Positions 1-7,433 are shown, counted from the stretch's first letter. The stretch: 15,794 nt of DNA from an uncultured Blautia sp. (GCA_900551465.1 URWL01000007.1:1-15794); one strand, 5' to 3'. Notes: a model not told the origin generated them from the sequence alone. Numbers and translations are program-made.

Positions 1-1
1 T

Positions 2-1747
2 ATGGGACGGTATAAATTCCGATTTATTCTGATGTTCTTTTTTGCAGTAGCAGGTACGATCTTTAATATCTGGGGACCTAAGATCCTTGGAAAAGCCACT
101 ACAGAGCTGTTTTCGGGTCTTGTGGCAAAGGTGAACGGCACAGGCGGCATTGATTTTGAAAAAATAGGGATGATCCTTTTAAGTGTTATGGCACTTTATC
201 TGGTAAGTTCCTGCTTCTCATTTATACAGGGATTTGTCATGACTGGAATATCGAATGATGTGACTTATAATCTGAGAAAGGATATTTCCAAGAAGATAAA
301 CCGGCTGCCGATGAACTATTTTGAGAGCAGAACAAACGGAGAAATCCTTTCACGGGTAACGAATGATGTAGATACCCTTCAGATGAGCTTGAATCAGAGT
401 ATGACGCAGCTGATCACTTCTGTAACAACACTGGTCGGTGTACTGTTTATGATGCTTTCCATTAATGTCTGGATGACTGCTGCAGCCTTGCTGATTCTTC
501 CGGTTTCTATGCTGATCATCAATTTTGTGATGAAGCATTCTCAGAAATATTTCCGGGATCAGCAGAGCTATCTTGGAAAAGTAAACGGGCAGATCGAGGA
601 AAATTATGGCGGACATAATGTAGTCAAGGTGTTCAGTAAGGAACAGGATGCAGTAAGGGAATTTGAAGAAGATAACAAAAAACTTTATGAATCTGCATGG
701 AAATCTCAGTTCTTTTCCGGAATGATGATGCCTGTCATGCAGTTTGTAGGCAATCTGGGGTATGTGATGGTAGCTTTTCTGGGAGGTGTATTTACCATTA
801 AGGGAAGTATTGAGGTAGGAGATATCCAGTCTTTCTTCCAGTATATCCGAAACTTTACCCAGCCGATCCAGCAAATCGCCCAGGTAACGAACCTTCTGCA
901 GTCGTCTGCAGCAGCTTCCGAGAGAGTGTTTGAGTTTCTGGATGAGCCGGAAGAGGTACAGAAAGCGGAACATCCTGTTTCTGTTGAGAAACTTTCCGGT
1001 GAGGTACAGTTTGATCATGTGTCTTTTGGATATGATCCGGAGAAGATCATTATCCATGATTTTTCTGCCAAGGTTAAGGACGGTCAGAAGATTGCCATTG
1101 TAGGACCTACAGGTGCAGGAAAGACTACAATGGTGAAACTGCTTATGAGATTCTATGATGTAAACAGCGGACAGATCCGGGTGGATGGTCACGATATCAG
1201 AGACTTTAACAGAAGTGAACTTCGGGAAATGTTTGGCATGGTACTTCAGGATACCTGGCTGTTTTCCGGAACAATTATGGAGAATATACGCTATGGAAGA
1301 CTGGATGCCACAGATGAGGAGGTTATTGCAGCGGCTAAGGCGGCTCATATCCATAATTTTATTATGCAGCAGCCCGGAGGCTATCAGATGGTGCTGGATG
1401 AAGAGACCAGTAATATCTCCCAGGGGCAGAAACAGCTTCTTACCATTGCCAGAGCCATTCTGGCAGACAATAAGATCCTGATTCTGGACGAGGCAACCTC
1501 TTCGGTAGACACCCGAACGGAAATGCAGATCCAGAAAGCAATGAATAATCTGATGAAAGGAAGAACCAGCTTTGTGATCGCTCATCGCCTTTCTACCATT
1601 AAGGATGCAGATCTTATCCTTGTAATGAAAGACGGAGATATCATTGAGCAGGGAAATCACAAGGAGCTTCTGGAAAAAGGCGGATTTTATGCCGAGTTGT
1701 ATAATAGTCAGTTTGAAAATGGAAGAAAAGATCAGATGTGTTCCTGA
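2..1747 (+). CDS. ABC exporter subunit, fused membrane and ATPase domains (5' partial)
   Basis: This is half of a type IV (ABCB-like) exporter that uses ATP hydrolysis to move a substrate out across the cytoplasmic membrane; the substrate cannot be told from sequence. The transmembrane domain covers about residues 1-310, starting in what looks like TM1, and the nucleotide-binding domain covers about 335-575. Visible motifs are Walker A GPTGAGKTT (368-376), a non-canonical signature ISQGQ (472-476), Walker B ILILDEATS with the catalytic Glu, D-loop SSVDTRTE and H-loop AHRLS near 527. The LSQGQ-type signature plus an intact Walker B Glu is what I recall for the catalytically competent subunit (TM288 type) of heterodimeric exporters, so a partner subunit probably lies upstream. 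The first ATG is at the window edge and the usual N-terminal elbow helix is missing. I therefore take the real start to lie before the window, with perhaps 20-50 residues lost. A terminator begins at the stop codon. Confidence 0.93.
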   Translation: MGRYKFRFILMFFFAVAGTIFNIWGPKILGKATTELFSGLVAKVNGTGGIDFEKIGMILLSVMALYLVSSCFSFIQGFVMTGISNDVTYNLRKDISKKINRLPMNYFESRTNGEILSRVTNDVDTLQMSLNQSMTQLITSVTTLVGVLFMMLSINVWMTAAALLILPVSMLIINFVMKHSQKYFRDQQSYLGKVNGQIEENYGGHNVVKVFSKEQDAVREFEEDNKKLYESAWKSQFFSGMMMPVMQFVGNLGYVMVAFLGGVFTIKGSIEVGDIQSFFQYIRNFTQPIQQIAQVTNLLQSSAAASERVFEFLDEPEEVQKAEHPVSVEKLSGEVQFDHVSFGYDPEKIIIHDFSAKVKDGQKIAIVGPTGAGKTTMVKLLMRFYDVNSGQIRVDGHDIRDFNRSELREMFGMVLQDTWLFSGTIMENIRYGRLDATDEEVIAAAKAAHIHNFIMQQPGGYQMVLDEETSNISQGQKQLLTIARAILADNKILILDEATSSVDTRTEMQIQKAMNNLMKGRTSFVIAHRLSTIKDADLILVMKDGDIIEQGNHKELLEKGGFYAELYNSQFENGRKDQMCS

Positions 1748-1791
1748 AAAGAACAGCCGGTGACAGAACTCTTGTCATCGGCTGTTCTTTT
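1747..1791 (+). terminator. Intrinsic terminator after the ABC exporter gene
   Basis: A long hairpin is formed by AAAAGAACAGCCGGTGACA (1747-1765) and TGTCATCGGCTGTTCTTTT (1773-1791), about 19 base pairs with one G-T wobble and a 7-base loop. The A-rich and T-rich flanks form the base of the stem, so it could also work on the opposite strand. It overlaps the last base of the stop codon and isolates the exporter transcript from the next gene. Confidence 0.92.
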
Positions 1792-1820
1792 AGATATAAT
1801 GAAAGATACCTGCATGAAAA

Positions 1821-1860
1821 GACTGTAAATGAATTCTTCTGGGGATTGCATATTACAGTC
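1821..1860. repeat. Inverted repeat upstream of the YbjQ-family gene
   Basis: GACTGTAA (1821-1828) and TTACAGTC (1853-1860) are perfect 8-base arms 24 bases apart, inside the 136-base gap between the exporter terminator and the YbjQ-family gene. A weak -10-like TATGAT follows at 1878-1883. TTACAG (1853-1858) sits 19 bases before it, which would place the right arm over a poor -35. A protein-binding site or leader hairpin is possible. Chance is also possible, as the spacing is long. Confidence 0.35.
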
Positions 1861-1927
1861 GGATCCGGAGCAACGTGTATGATAAAAATGATACTACGAA
1901 AAAATCCAGAATAAAGGAGGATTTAAC

Positions 1928-2248
1928 ATGATCGTAACTACAACTAATGCAATAGAAGGAAAAAGAATTGTAGAATATAAAGGAATCGTGTTTGGTGAAG
2001 TTGTCAGCGGTGTAAATGTGCTGAGAGATTTTACCGCAGGAGTCAGAAACTTTTTTGGCGGAAGATCGGCCGGCTATGAGGAAGAACTTCAGAATGCCAG
2101 GGAAGAGGCTATCCGTGAAATGGAAGAAAGGGCAGCAGGCCGGGGCGCTAATGCAGTGATCGGTGTGGATGTAGACTATGAAGTTCTGGGAACTGATAAT
2201 GGAATGATCATGGTAACTGTCAGCGGTACAGCTGTTGTGGTCTCATAA
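1928..2248 (+). CDS. YbjQ/DUF74 (UPF0145) family protein
   Basis: A 106-residue cytoplasmic protein of the widespread YbjQ (DUF74, UPF0145) family, whose members form small ring-like oligomers of unknown role. Family hallmarks are the N-terminal [24 protein letters not shown] strand region (given here only as the pattern TTT..EG..I..Y.G.V.GE), the central acidic helix around residues 57-72 that runs into [14 protein letters not shown], and the C-terminal [11 protein letters not shown] strand. The start is well supported by AAAGGAGG ending 7 bases before the ATG. The family is sometimes labelled heavy-metal-binding, but this protein has no Cys and no His, so the sequence gives no support for metal binding. 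It lies directly before the HelD-type helicase gene and is probably co-transcribed with it. No signal peptide or membrane segment is seen. Confidence 0.9.
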   Translation: MIVTTTNAIEGKRIVEYKGIVFGEVVSGVNVLRDFTAGVRNFFGGRSAGYEEELQNAREEAIREMEERAAGRGANAVIGVDVDYEVLGTDNGMIMVTVSGTAVVVS

Positions 2249-2252
2249 TCTT

Positions 2253-4307
2253 ATGCCTGCAGAAAAGACAGGACGGGAATATCTGGATCAGGTGATCTCC
2301 TGCCTCCGAAAAAGACTGGAGGAGGTAAATGCTTCTATTGAAGCAGGTACCAGAGAGATCGAAGACATGCATGAATACTACTGGGAAAATTATACAGAGA
2401 TGGACCAGTACGGATATGAGGAATTTGATAACAGGCAGGCCCTTCTGGCTCAGGTAAATGCAAACCAGGAGCAGCTCCTTTTGCGTAAAAGATTCCGAAA
2501 TATGATGGATTCTCCCTTTTTTGGAAGAGTGGATTTTATTTACGAAGGAGATGAAGAGCCGGAACAGTTTTATATCGGGATCGGGAACCTGGCGGAACAG
2601 GCAGGAGGACGTCCTCTGGTCAATGACTGGAGAGCGCCTGTCAGCGGGCTGTTTTATGATTACGATAAAGGACCGGCATCTTATGAAGCACCGATGGGAA
2701 CGCTTGCCGGAGAAATCTGCTCCAAGTGGCAGTATAAGATTCGCCGGGGAGAAATGATCTATGAATTTGAAAGTGATATCAAGATTGATGATGACATCCT
2801 GAAAGCAGAACTTGGAAGCTGTGGAGAGGTGCAGCTGAAAAATATCATCCGCACCATACAGAAGGAGCAGAATGCGATTATCCGAAATACCGAAGACCGG
2901 ATCATGGCAATTCAGGGAACTGCCGGAAGCGGAAAGACATCTGTGGCTCTGCACAGGATCGCATATCTTCTTTATCATGACAGGAAGAATCTGAAATCTT
3001 CTAATATTCTGATCCTTTCGCCAAACAGTGTGTTTGCCGATTATATTTCCCATATCCTGCCTGAGCTTGGAGAAGAAAATATCCGGGAAATGAGCTTTGA
3101 TCTTTTTGCTTACAGAGATCTTCAGGATATCGCTGCAGACTGTGAGGATAAGTATGATCAGATTGAGAAAGCGGTGCAGAATCCTTCCACCTGGAAACAG
3201 TACAGGGAAAAACAGTCGCCGGAGTTTGCCTCCCGCCTGGACGGGTTTATGCTGGAACTGGAGGATGAGCTGATGAATTTCCGGGAGGTGGAGTACAAAG
3301 GCTGTGTAATGACGGAATCTGAGATCATCCGGCTGTTTTATGACAGATTTCTCGACATTCCCCTTTTATCCAGAATGGAAGCCATTGCGGAATATTTTAT
3401 CGATCAGGTGGAAACACTACGTGACAGAGATCTTTCTGAAGAGGAAAGAGAGGAACTCACAGATAAATTTATGAAAATGTACAGCACCAGAGACTGCTAT
3501 GTTCTGTACAGCCGTTTTCTGGACAGAGAGGGCTACCGGCCTTTGCCGAAACGTCCTGTAGAAAAACGTGCTCTTAAATATGAGGATGTCTACCCGCTTC
3601 TTTATTTGAAACATCACCTGATCCGGTGCCGGACGCACAGCGAGATCCGTCATCTGGTAGTAGATGAGATGCAGGATTATTCCTGGATTCAGTATCTTCT
3701 TTTGCAGAAGCTTTTTCCATGCAGGATGACGATCCTGGGAGATAAAGCTCAGACCATGGAGGAGGAACAGCAGGATGTGATGAAATTTCTGCCGAAGATT
3801 TTCGGGAGAAATATCCGTAAAATCTATATGAACAGAAGCTACCGGAATACGGTGGAAATCGCGGAATATGCCAACCGACTGGCCGGGATTACAGATATGG
3901 AACTGTTTGAACGTCATGGAGAACCGGTTCGGGAGGAAAATTTTATATCTCAGGAGAAAGCGCTGGATGCTGTTCTGGAAGGATGGCTGCAGGCGGAGGA
4001 TCGTCTGGAAACTGCGGCAGTGATCCTGATGACAGAAAAAGAGGCAGAGAAAGCTTCGATATATCTGATGGATCGTTTGGAAGATCTGGCTCCTGAAAAA
4101 ACAGACAGGCTGTTCTATCTTAACAGAAACAGCGGCAAATTCCAGAAGGGACTGACAGTTACTACCTTTTACCTTGCAAAGGGACTGGAATTCGACAGAG
4201 TTTATGGTGTGTTTAGCGAAAAAGACCAGAGTTCCCTAAAGACGCAGGCGGAATACATCACTGCCACAAGGGCGCTTCATGAGTTGTTTATGTACAGAAT
4301 CTGTTAA
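2253..4307 (+). CDS. helD: HelD-type superfamily 1 helicase / RNA polymerase recycling factor
   Basis: A 684-residue UvrD/Rep-like ATPase of the HelD family. In Gram-positive bacteria HelD binds RNA polymerase and helps release it from stalled or post-termination complexes. The N-terminal ~80 residues are a charged helical region as in HelD coiled-coil arms. A segment with NDWRAPVSGLFYDYDKG and a Glu/Lys-rich stretch follows. Walker A is GTAGSGKTS (from residue 222), followed by VALHRIAYLLYH. The Walker B-type motif is VVDEMQDYS (from residue 469), with ILGDKAQTM after it. Motif V is YLAKGLEFDRVYG and motif VI is ITATRALHEL near the C-terminus. I chose ATG 2253, 4 bases after the YbjQ stop; a TTG at 2235 would overlap that gene by 14 bases. 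Neither has a clear ribosome binding site, which suggests translational coupling. No good intrinsic terminator follows. Confidence 0.9.
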   Translation: MPAEKTGREYLDQVISCLRKRLEEVNASIEAGTREIEDMHEYYWENYTEMDQYGYEEFDNRQALLAQVNANQEQLLLRKRFRNMMDSPFFGRVDFIYEGDEEPEQFYIGIGNLAEQAGGRPLVNDWRAPVSGLFYDYDKGPASYEAPMGTLAGEICSKWQYKIRRGEMIYEFESDIKIDDDILKAELGSCGEVQLKNIIRTIQKEQNAIIRNTEDRIMAIQGTAGSGKTSVALHRIAYLLYHDRKNLKSSNILILSPNSVFADYISHILPELGEENIREMSFDLFAYRDLQDIAADCEDKYDQIEKAVQNPSTWKQYREKQSPEFASRLDGFMLELEDELMNFREVEYKGCVMTESEIIRLFYDRFLDIPLLSRMEAIAEYFIDQVETLRDRDLSEEEREELTDKFMKMYSTRDCYVLYSRFLDREGYRPLPKRPVEKRALKYEDVYPLLYLKHHLIRCRTHSEIRHLVVDEMQDYSWIQYLLLQKLFPCRMTILGDKAQTMEEEQQDVMKFLPKIFGRNIRKIYMNRSYRNTVEIAEYANRLAGITDMELFERHGEPVREENFISQEKALDAVLEGWLQAEDRLETAAVILMTEKEAEKASIYLMDRLEDLAPEKTDRLFYLNRNSGKFQKGLTVTTFYLAKGLEFDRVYGVFSEKDQSSLKTQAEYITATRALHELFMYRIC

Positions 4308-4331
4308 TGGGAACAGCCTGTACAGAAGGCA

Positions 4332-4368
4332 GAAATTGCTGTCAGGAGACGGCAGACGACAGAATTTC
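4332..4368 (+). other. Imperfect hairpin after helD
   Basis: GAAATTGCTGTC (4332-4343) pairs with GACAGAATTTC (4358-4368) if one base bulges, with a 14-base loop. No T-run follows directly; the nearest (TTTATATTTTTTT) starts about 22 bases later. It is therefore not a standard intrinsic terminator, but it is the only stem near the 3' end of the ybjQ-helD unit and could be a weak terminator or an mRNA 3'-end structure. Confidence 0.3.
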
Positions 4369-4408
4369 AAACCGAAAATATGACAGGAGTTTATATTTTT
4401 TTCATAGG

Positions 4409-4433
4409 ATTTTCACATTGCGGCATGGAAAAT
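4409..4433. repeat. Imperfect palindrome just upstream of the lipoprotein promoter
   Basis: ATTTTC-A-CAT (4409-4418) and ATG-GAAAAT (4425-4433) form nine complementary pairs with a single bulged A around a 6-base centre TGCGGC. It ends three bases before the -35 element of the lipoprotein promoter, a usual place for an activator or repressor site. No long T-run follows, so it is a poor terminator candidate. The binding role is inference. Confidence 0.35.
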
Positions 4434-4436
4434 TTA

Positions 4437-4465
4437 TTGACAGGCATGTAATAAAATTGTAAAAT
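4437..4465 (+). promoter_or_regulatory. Near-consensus sigma-A promoter for the lipoprotein gene
   Basis: The consensus -35 TTGACA (4437-4442) is followed by a 17-base spacer and -10 TAAAAT (4460-4465), one mismatch from TATAAT. The spacer is AT-rich. Transcription would begin near 4472, giving a leader of about 40 bases that contains AAGGAGG at 4499-4505 before the ATG at 4511. This looks like a strong constitutive housekeeping promoter and marks the lipoprotein as a separate transcription unit from helD. Confidence 0.8.
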
Positions 4466-4510
4466 ATGGTACAAAGGCTTCAATTATGATTCGTATTTAA
4501 GGAGGATATC

Positions 4511-5590
4511 ATGAAGAATAAAAAATTACTTGCTGTTCTGGCACTTACAGTAACTGCATCTGTTTTTATGGCAGGCTGCGGCTTTGGCGGCGACGAACCG
4601 GAAGAGCAGAAGGTTGTCAGCGTAACACCTGCACCGGAAGTGACCAAGGCACCGACTGCGACACCGACCATCGCTCCTAATGTACAGAACACCACTTATA
4701 CATCAGCGGACAAATCTGTTTCTATTAATCTCCCGGATGCTACCTGGGCAAATAAGACAGATGAGTCAGGTACTATTAGTTTTGAATCACCGGAAAACGG
4801 AAATATCCTGATTCTTCATGGCCAGGGAGAGGAGACTATGGCAGCAACCGTAATCCCAAGCACTCAGGATATGGCGGTTTCTCTGGAGCAGGCAGACGGC
4901 GATAAAGTTCAGGGAACAGACTTTGAGATCCAGGATTATAAAGCAGAAGATGTAAACGGTATCGGTGTTTACAGCTATGTGACAAAAATGATAAATACAG
5001 AAAAAAGTGACGGAGCTCTTTATGTGGTTCATAAGGTATTTGCCAATGCCAGTGAATATTATACAATTGAGGCATCTGTGAAAAATGAAGCGGCTCTTGC
5101 TTCTGTGAAAAGTGCAGTGGATTCCTTTAAGATTCTTGGAAACTCTACTTTGAAAGAAGCGGCTCCGGGAACAGCACCGGCAGCAGGAACTACAACTGGA
5201 ACGGATGGAGCAGATGCTGCAGCCAATAATGCCGGCACAAATGCACCGGCAGCAGAAAACGCCGGAACAGACACTGCGTCAGGAACGGATGCAGGAACAT
5301 CAGATTCAGCAGGAACCAATACAGAATCTGAGGGAAGCACTTCCTCCGGAACTACCAGCTCAGGTGGATTTACAGAGGAGCAGCTCAGCAATACAGATTC
5401 AACAAGAACTATTTACAGAAACTCTGACGGACATCCGATCGTAATCCAGCCGGATGGAAACGGAAGCTGGGTGGACTTTGACGGTAATACCTACAACTTT
5501 GTAAACGACGAGGATGTTTACGCAGAGGACGGAACCGATTATTACTGGCACGGAGAAGCTGCAGACGTATACTATATGCCTGTTCAGTAA
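4511..5590 (+). CDS. Secreted lipoprotein with low-complexity linker, function unknown
   Basis: A 359-residue predicted lipoprotein. The signal peptide has a KNKK start, a hydrophobic core (about residues 6-19) and lipobox MAGC, with Cys23 as the likely lipidated residue. Residues 35-60 are a Thr/Pro-rich spacer. About 60-207 look like a compact globular domain (SVSINLPDATW, a GTISFESP strand, then YTIEASVKNEAALASVKSAVDSFKIL). The pattern resembles PsbP/Mog1-like stress-response lipoprotein domains, but this is only a resemblance. About 210-286 are a Thr/Gly/Ala/Asn-rich linker with AGT-type repeats and no Cys. Residues 287-359 form an acidic, Tyr/Asp/Gly-rich C-terminal module (IVIQPDGNGSWVDFDGNTY) of a type seen at the end of surface proteins. 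The ATG is fixed by AAGGAGG 5 bases upstream. It is probably monocistronic, between its own promoter and the hairpin at 5621. I do not recognise a specific function. Confidence 0.88.
   Translation: MKNKKLLAVLALTVTASVFMAGCGFGGDEPEEQKVVSVTPAPEVTKAPTATPTIAPNVQNTTYTSADKSVSINLPDATWANKTDESGTISFESPENGNILILHGQGEETMAATVIPSTQDMAVSLEQADGDKVQGTDFEIQDYKAEDVNGIGVYSYVTKMINTEKSDGALYVVHKVFANASEYYTIEASVKNEAALASVKSAVDSFKILGNSTLKEAAPGTAPAAGTTTGTDGADAAANNAGTNAPAAENAGTDTASGTDAGTSDSAGTNTESEGSTSSGTTSSGGFTEEQLSNTDSTRTIYRNSDGHPIVIQPDGNGSWVDFDGNTYNFVNDEDVYAEDGTDYYWHGEAADVYYMPVQ
5545..5573 (+). promoter_or_regulatory. Possible promoter for the methyltransferase operon inside the lipoprotein gene
   Basis: CTGGCA (5545-5550, 4 of 6 to TTGACA), a 17-base spacer and TATACT (5568-5573, close to TATAAT). 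It lies in the last codons of the lipoprotein gene. A transcript from here would have to pass the hairpin at 5621-5650 before reaching the methyltransferase start at 5666. This is the best candidate I could find, but it is weak evidence. Confidence 0.3.
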
Positions 5591-5620
5591 CTACGGCAGA
5601 AGTATCATATAGCAGACAGT

Positions 5621-5650
5621 AAAGGCAGGTGAGAGATCATCTGCCTTTTT
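5621..5650 (+). terminator. Intrinsic terminator (or attenuator) between lipoprotein and methyltransferase genes
   Basis: AAAGGCAGGTGA (5621-5632) and TCATCTGCCTTT (5637-5648) form a 12-pair stem, with one G-T pair, closed by the GNRA-type loop GAGA. It ends in a run of five T. It is a good terminator for the lipoprotein transcript. The ribosome binding site of the next gene (AAGGAG, 5653-5658) begins two bases after it, so the same structure also sits at the door of the methyltransferase gene. Confidence 0.85.
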
Positions 5651-5665
5651 ATAAGGAGAGGGACA

Positions 5666-6424
5666 GTGGAAGCATACGGAAAATTTGCGCAGGTTTATGA
5701 TATGTTCATGGACAACATAGATTATGAAAAGTGGGCGGAATATATAGAAGAGCACCTGAAAGCCAGGGGAATAGAAGATGGCCTTGTGCTGGAGCTTGGT
5801 TGCGGCACAGGGACGATGACAGGATTGCTGGCACAAAAGGGATATGATATGATCGGTGTGGATAATTCTGAAGAAATGCTGGCAGAGGCCATGAAGAAAA
5901 AAATGGAGATCGGACAGGATATCCTGTATCTTTTGCAGGATATGCAGGAATTTGAGCTGTATGGAACGGTGCGGGCAGTGGTAAGTGTCTGCGACAGTCT
6001 GAATTATATCACGGACAGAGAAGAACTTCTTCAGGTATTCCGTCTGGTAAATAATTATCTGGATCCGAAGGGGATTTTTTTGTTTGATATGAATACCGTA
6101 CATAAATACAGAGATATCCTCGGAGAGACAACTATTGCGGAAAACCGTGACGAAGGAAGTTTTATCTGGGAAAACAGTTATGATCCGGAAAATGGGATCA
6201 ATATTTATGAGCTGGCTGTTTTTCTTCCGCGGGAGGACGGCCTCTACGAAAAATGTGAGGAACTGCACTGTCAGAAAGCTTACGAACAGAAGGAAATCCA
6301 GAATCTGATCCGGGAGGCAGGTATGGAGCTTCTGGCGGTTTATGATGCTTATACCATGGCTCCTGCCCGGGAGGACAGCGAGCGACTGTTTTTTGTGGCA
6401 AGAGAAAAAGGAAAAGAAGTTTAA
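5666..6424 (+). CDS. Class I SAM-dependent methyltransferase, YqeM-like
   Basis: A 252-residue cytoplasmic methyltransferase. The N-terminus (YGKFAQVYDMFMDNIDYEKW) is the pattern I associate with the Bacillus YqeM-like family, and the length fits. Motif I is VLELGCGTGT with Glu43, Gly45, Gly47 and Gly49. The acidic residue that would hold the SAM ribose is Asp66 in IGVDNSEEML. Later family features are a CDSLNYI segment near residue 111 and a FLFDMNTVHKY strand-helix. The methyl acceptor is unknown and cannot be read from the sequence. The start is a GTG at 5666, supported by AAGGAG 7 bases upstream. hslO follows 41 bases after the stop without a terminator, so the two are probably co-transcribed. 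The odd point is that a terminator hairpin ends 15 bases before the start codon. Confidence 0.87.
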   Translation: MEAYGKFAQVYDMFMDNIDYEKWAEYIEEHLKARGIEDGLVLELGCGTGTMTGLLAQKGYDMIGVDNSEEMLAEAMKKKMEIGQDILYLLQDMQEFELYGTVRAVVSVCDSLNYITDREELLQVFRLVNNYLDPKGIFLFDMNTVHKYRDILGETTIAENRDEGSFIWENSYDPENGINIYELAVFLPREDGLYEKCEELHCQKAYEQKEIQNLIREAGMELLAVYDAYTMAPAREDSERLFFVAREKGKEV

Positions 6425-6465
6425 GTAAAAACGATTTTAGAATATGATGATTCAGGAGGAAAGAA

Positions 6466-7344
6466 ATGAAAGATTATATTGTAAGAGCAACAGCAGCAGA
6501 CAGCCAGGTTCGTGCATTTGCTGCTGTGACAAGAGAGACAGTAGAGACAGCAAGAAAGTCGCATAATACCAGCCCGGTAGCAACGGCTGCTCTGGGCCGT
6601 CTTCTTACAGCAGGTGCCATGATGGGCGTGATGATGAAGGGGGAGAAAGATATCCTTACTCTTCAGATTAAGGCTGATGGTCCAATCAACGGAATCACTG
6701 TTACAGCAGATTCCCAGGGAAGAGTTAAAGGATATGTGGGAAATCCGGAGGTAATTCTTCCTGCAAATGAAAAGGGAAAACTGGATGTGTCCGGTGCAGT
6801 TGGAAATGGTTTTCTGAATGTGATCAAGGATATGGGGCTGAAAGAGCCTTATTCCGGACAGGTGGATCTGCAGACCGGAGAGATTGCAGAAGATCTGACC
6901 TATTATTTTGCAGTCAGTGAGCAGGTTCCGTCAGCAGTTGGCCTTGGAGTTCTGATGAATAAGGATAACACGGTGCAGCAGGCCGGAGGATTTATTGTGC
7001 AGGTTATGCCTTTTGCAGAAGAAAAGACCATTGCAAAGCTGGAGGAGAATATCCAGAAGATCCAGTCAGTTACTACACTTCTGGAGCAGGGCCATACACC
7101 GGAGAGGCTTCTTGAGGCGGTGTTTGAAGGTTTTGATGTGGACATTATGGATAAGGTTCCGGCAGAGTTTTACTGCAACTGCAGCAAGGAACGTGTGGAA
7201 AAAGCCCTGATCAGTATCGGACGCAAGGATCTGAATGAGATGATCCAGGAAGGGAAGGAAGTAGAACTGAACTGCCACTTCTGCAACACCAATTATGTGT
7301 TCAGTGTGGAGGAACTGAAAGAAATTCTCAGAAAATGTAAATAA
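6466..7344 (+). CDS. hslO: Hsp33 redox-regulated chaperone
   Basis: A 292-residue cytoplasmic holdase chaperone, kept inactive by a zinc-bound Cys cluster and switched on when oxidation (together with unfolding stress) releases the zinc. All four switch cysteines are present in the C-terminal domain: CNC (237 and 239) and CHFC (270 and 273), in the usual CxC...CxxC arrangement. The N-terminal core has the family features HNTSPVATAALGRLLTAG near residues 33-50, a GPINGITV strand, and GKGY-like glycines in the form RVKGYVGNP. Length is normal for the family. AGGAGG at 6454-6459 fixes the ATG. It lies between the methyltransferase and nadE genes on the same strand; no promoter or terminator is evident on either side, so it is likely the middle gene of an operon. 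Confidence 0.96.
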   Translation: MKDYIVRATAADSQVRAFAAVTRETVETARKSHNTSPVATAALGRLLTAGAMMGVMMKGEKDILTLQIKADGPINGITVTADSQGRVKGYVGNPEVILPANEKGKLDVSGAVGNGFLNVIKDMGLKEPYSGQVDLQTGEIAEDLTYYFAVSEQVPSAVGLGVLMNKDNTVQQAGGFIVQVMPFAEEKTIAKLEENIQKIQSVTTLLEQGHTPERLLEAVFEGFDVDIMDKVPAEFYCNCSKERVEKALISIGRKDLNEMIQEGKEVELNCHFCNTNYVFSVEELKEILRKCK

Positions 7345-7394
7345 GAACTGTGATAAGACGCCGGTTTGCTGCTGTGATCGGAATAAACAGTAAC

Positions 7395-7408
7395 GCCGGA
7401 TGTCCGGC
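7395..7408. repeat. Short GC-rich palindrome in the hslO-nadE gap
   Basis: GCCGGATGTCCGGC is an inverted repeat (5-6 base arms) in the 89-base gap before nadE. No T-run follows, so it is not an intrinsic terminator. It ends 12 bases before the nadE ribosome binding site region and could be a small leader hairpin. The rest of the gap shows nothing recognisable. Confidence 0.25.
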
Positions 7409-7433
7409 AGAAACGGACAGGAAAGGGGAAAAT

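Noticed and set aside
350..1660. A 436-codon open frame on the minus strand opposite the ABC exporter gene
   Set aside because: It lies entirely opposite a clear ABC transporter gene, has no ribosome binding site or recognisable domain, and its His/Cys/Ile-rich composition is typical of an antisense shadow frame.
2220..3053. A 277-codon minus-strand frame opposite the YbjQ-helD junction and helD
   Set aside because: Shadow of the HelD coding sequence; no family signature and no start signal.
5200..5370. AGT-type tandem pattern in the lipoprotein linker, considered as a DNA repeat or CRISPR-like array
   Set aside because: The units are irregular at both DNA and protein level, with no constant spacer or conserved repeat. 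It is a coding low-complexity linker.
4480..5391. Several minus-strand frames opposite the lipoprotein gene, including a Val/Ala/Ser/Pro-rich one
   Set aside because: They mirror the low-complexity Thr/Gly/Ala linker and signal peptide of the + strand gene; composition explains them.
7350..7433. A 28-codon N-terminal extension of nadE from ATG 7350
   Set aside because: No ribosome binding site before 7350; family homology begins at MKDGF (7434), which has one; the stretch includes a GC-rich palindrome typical of leader sequence.
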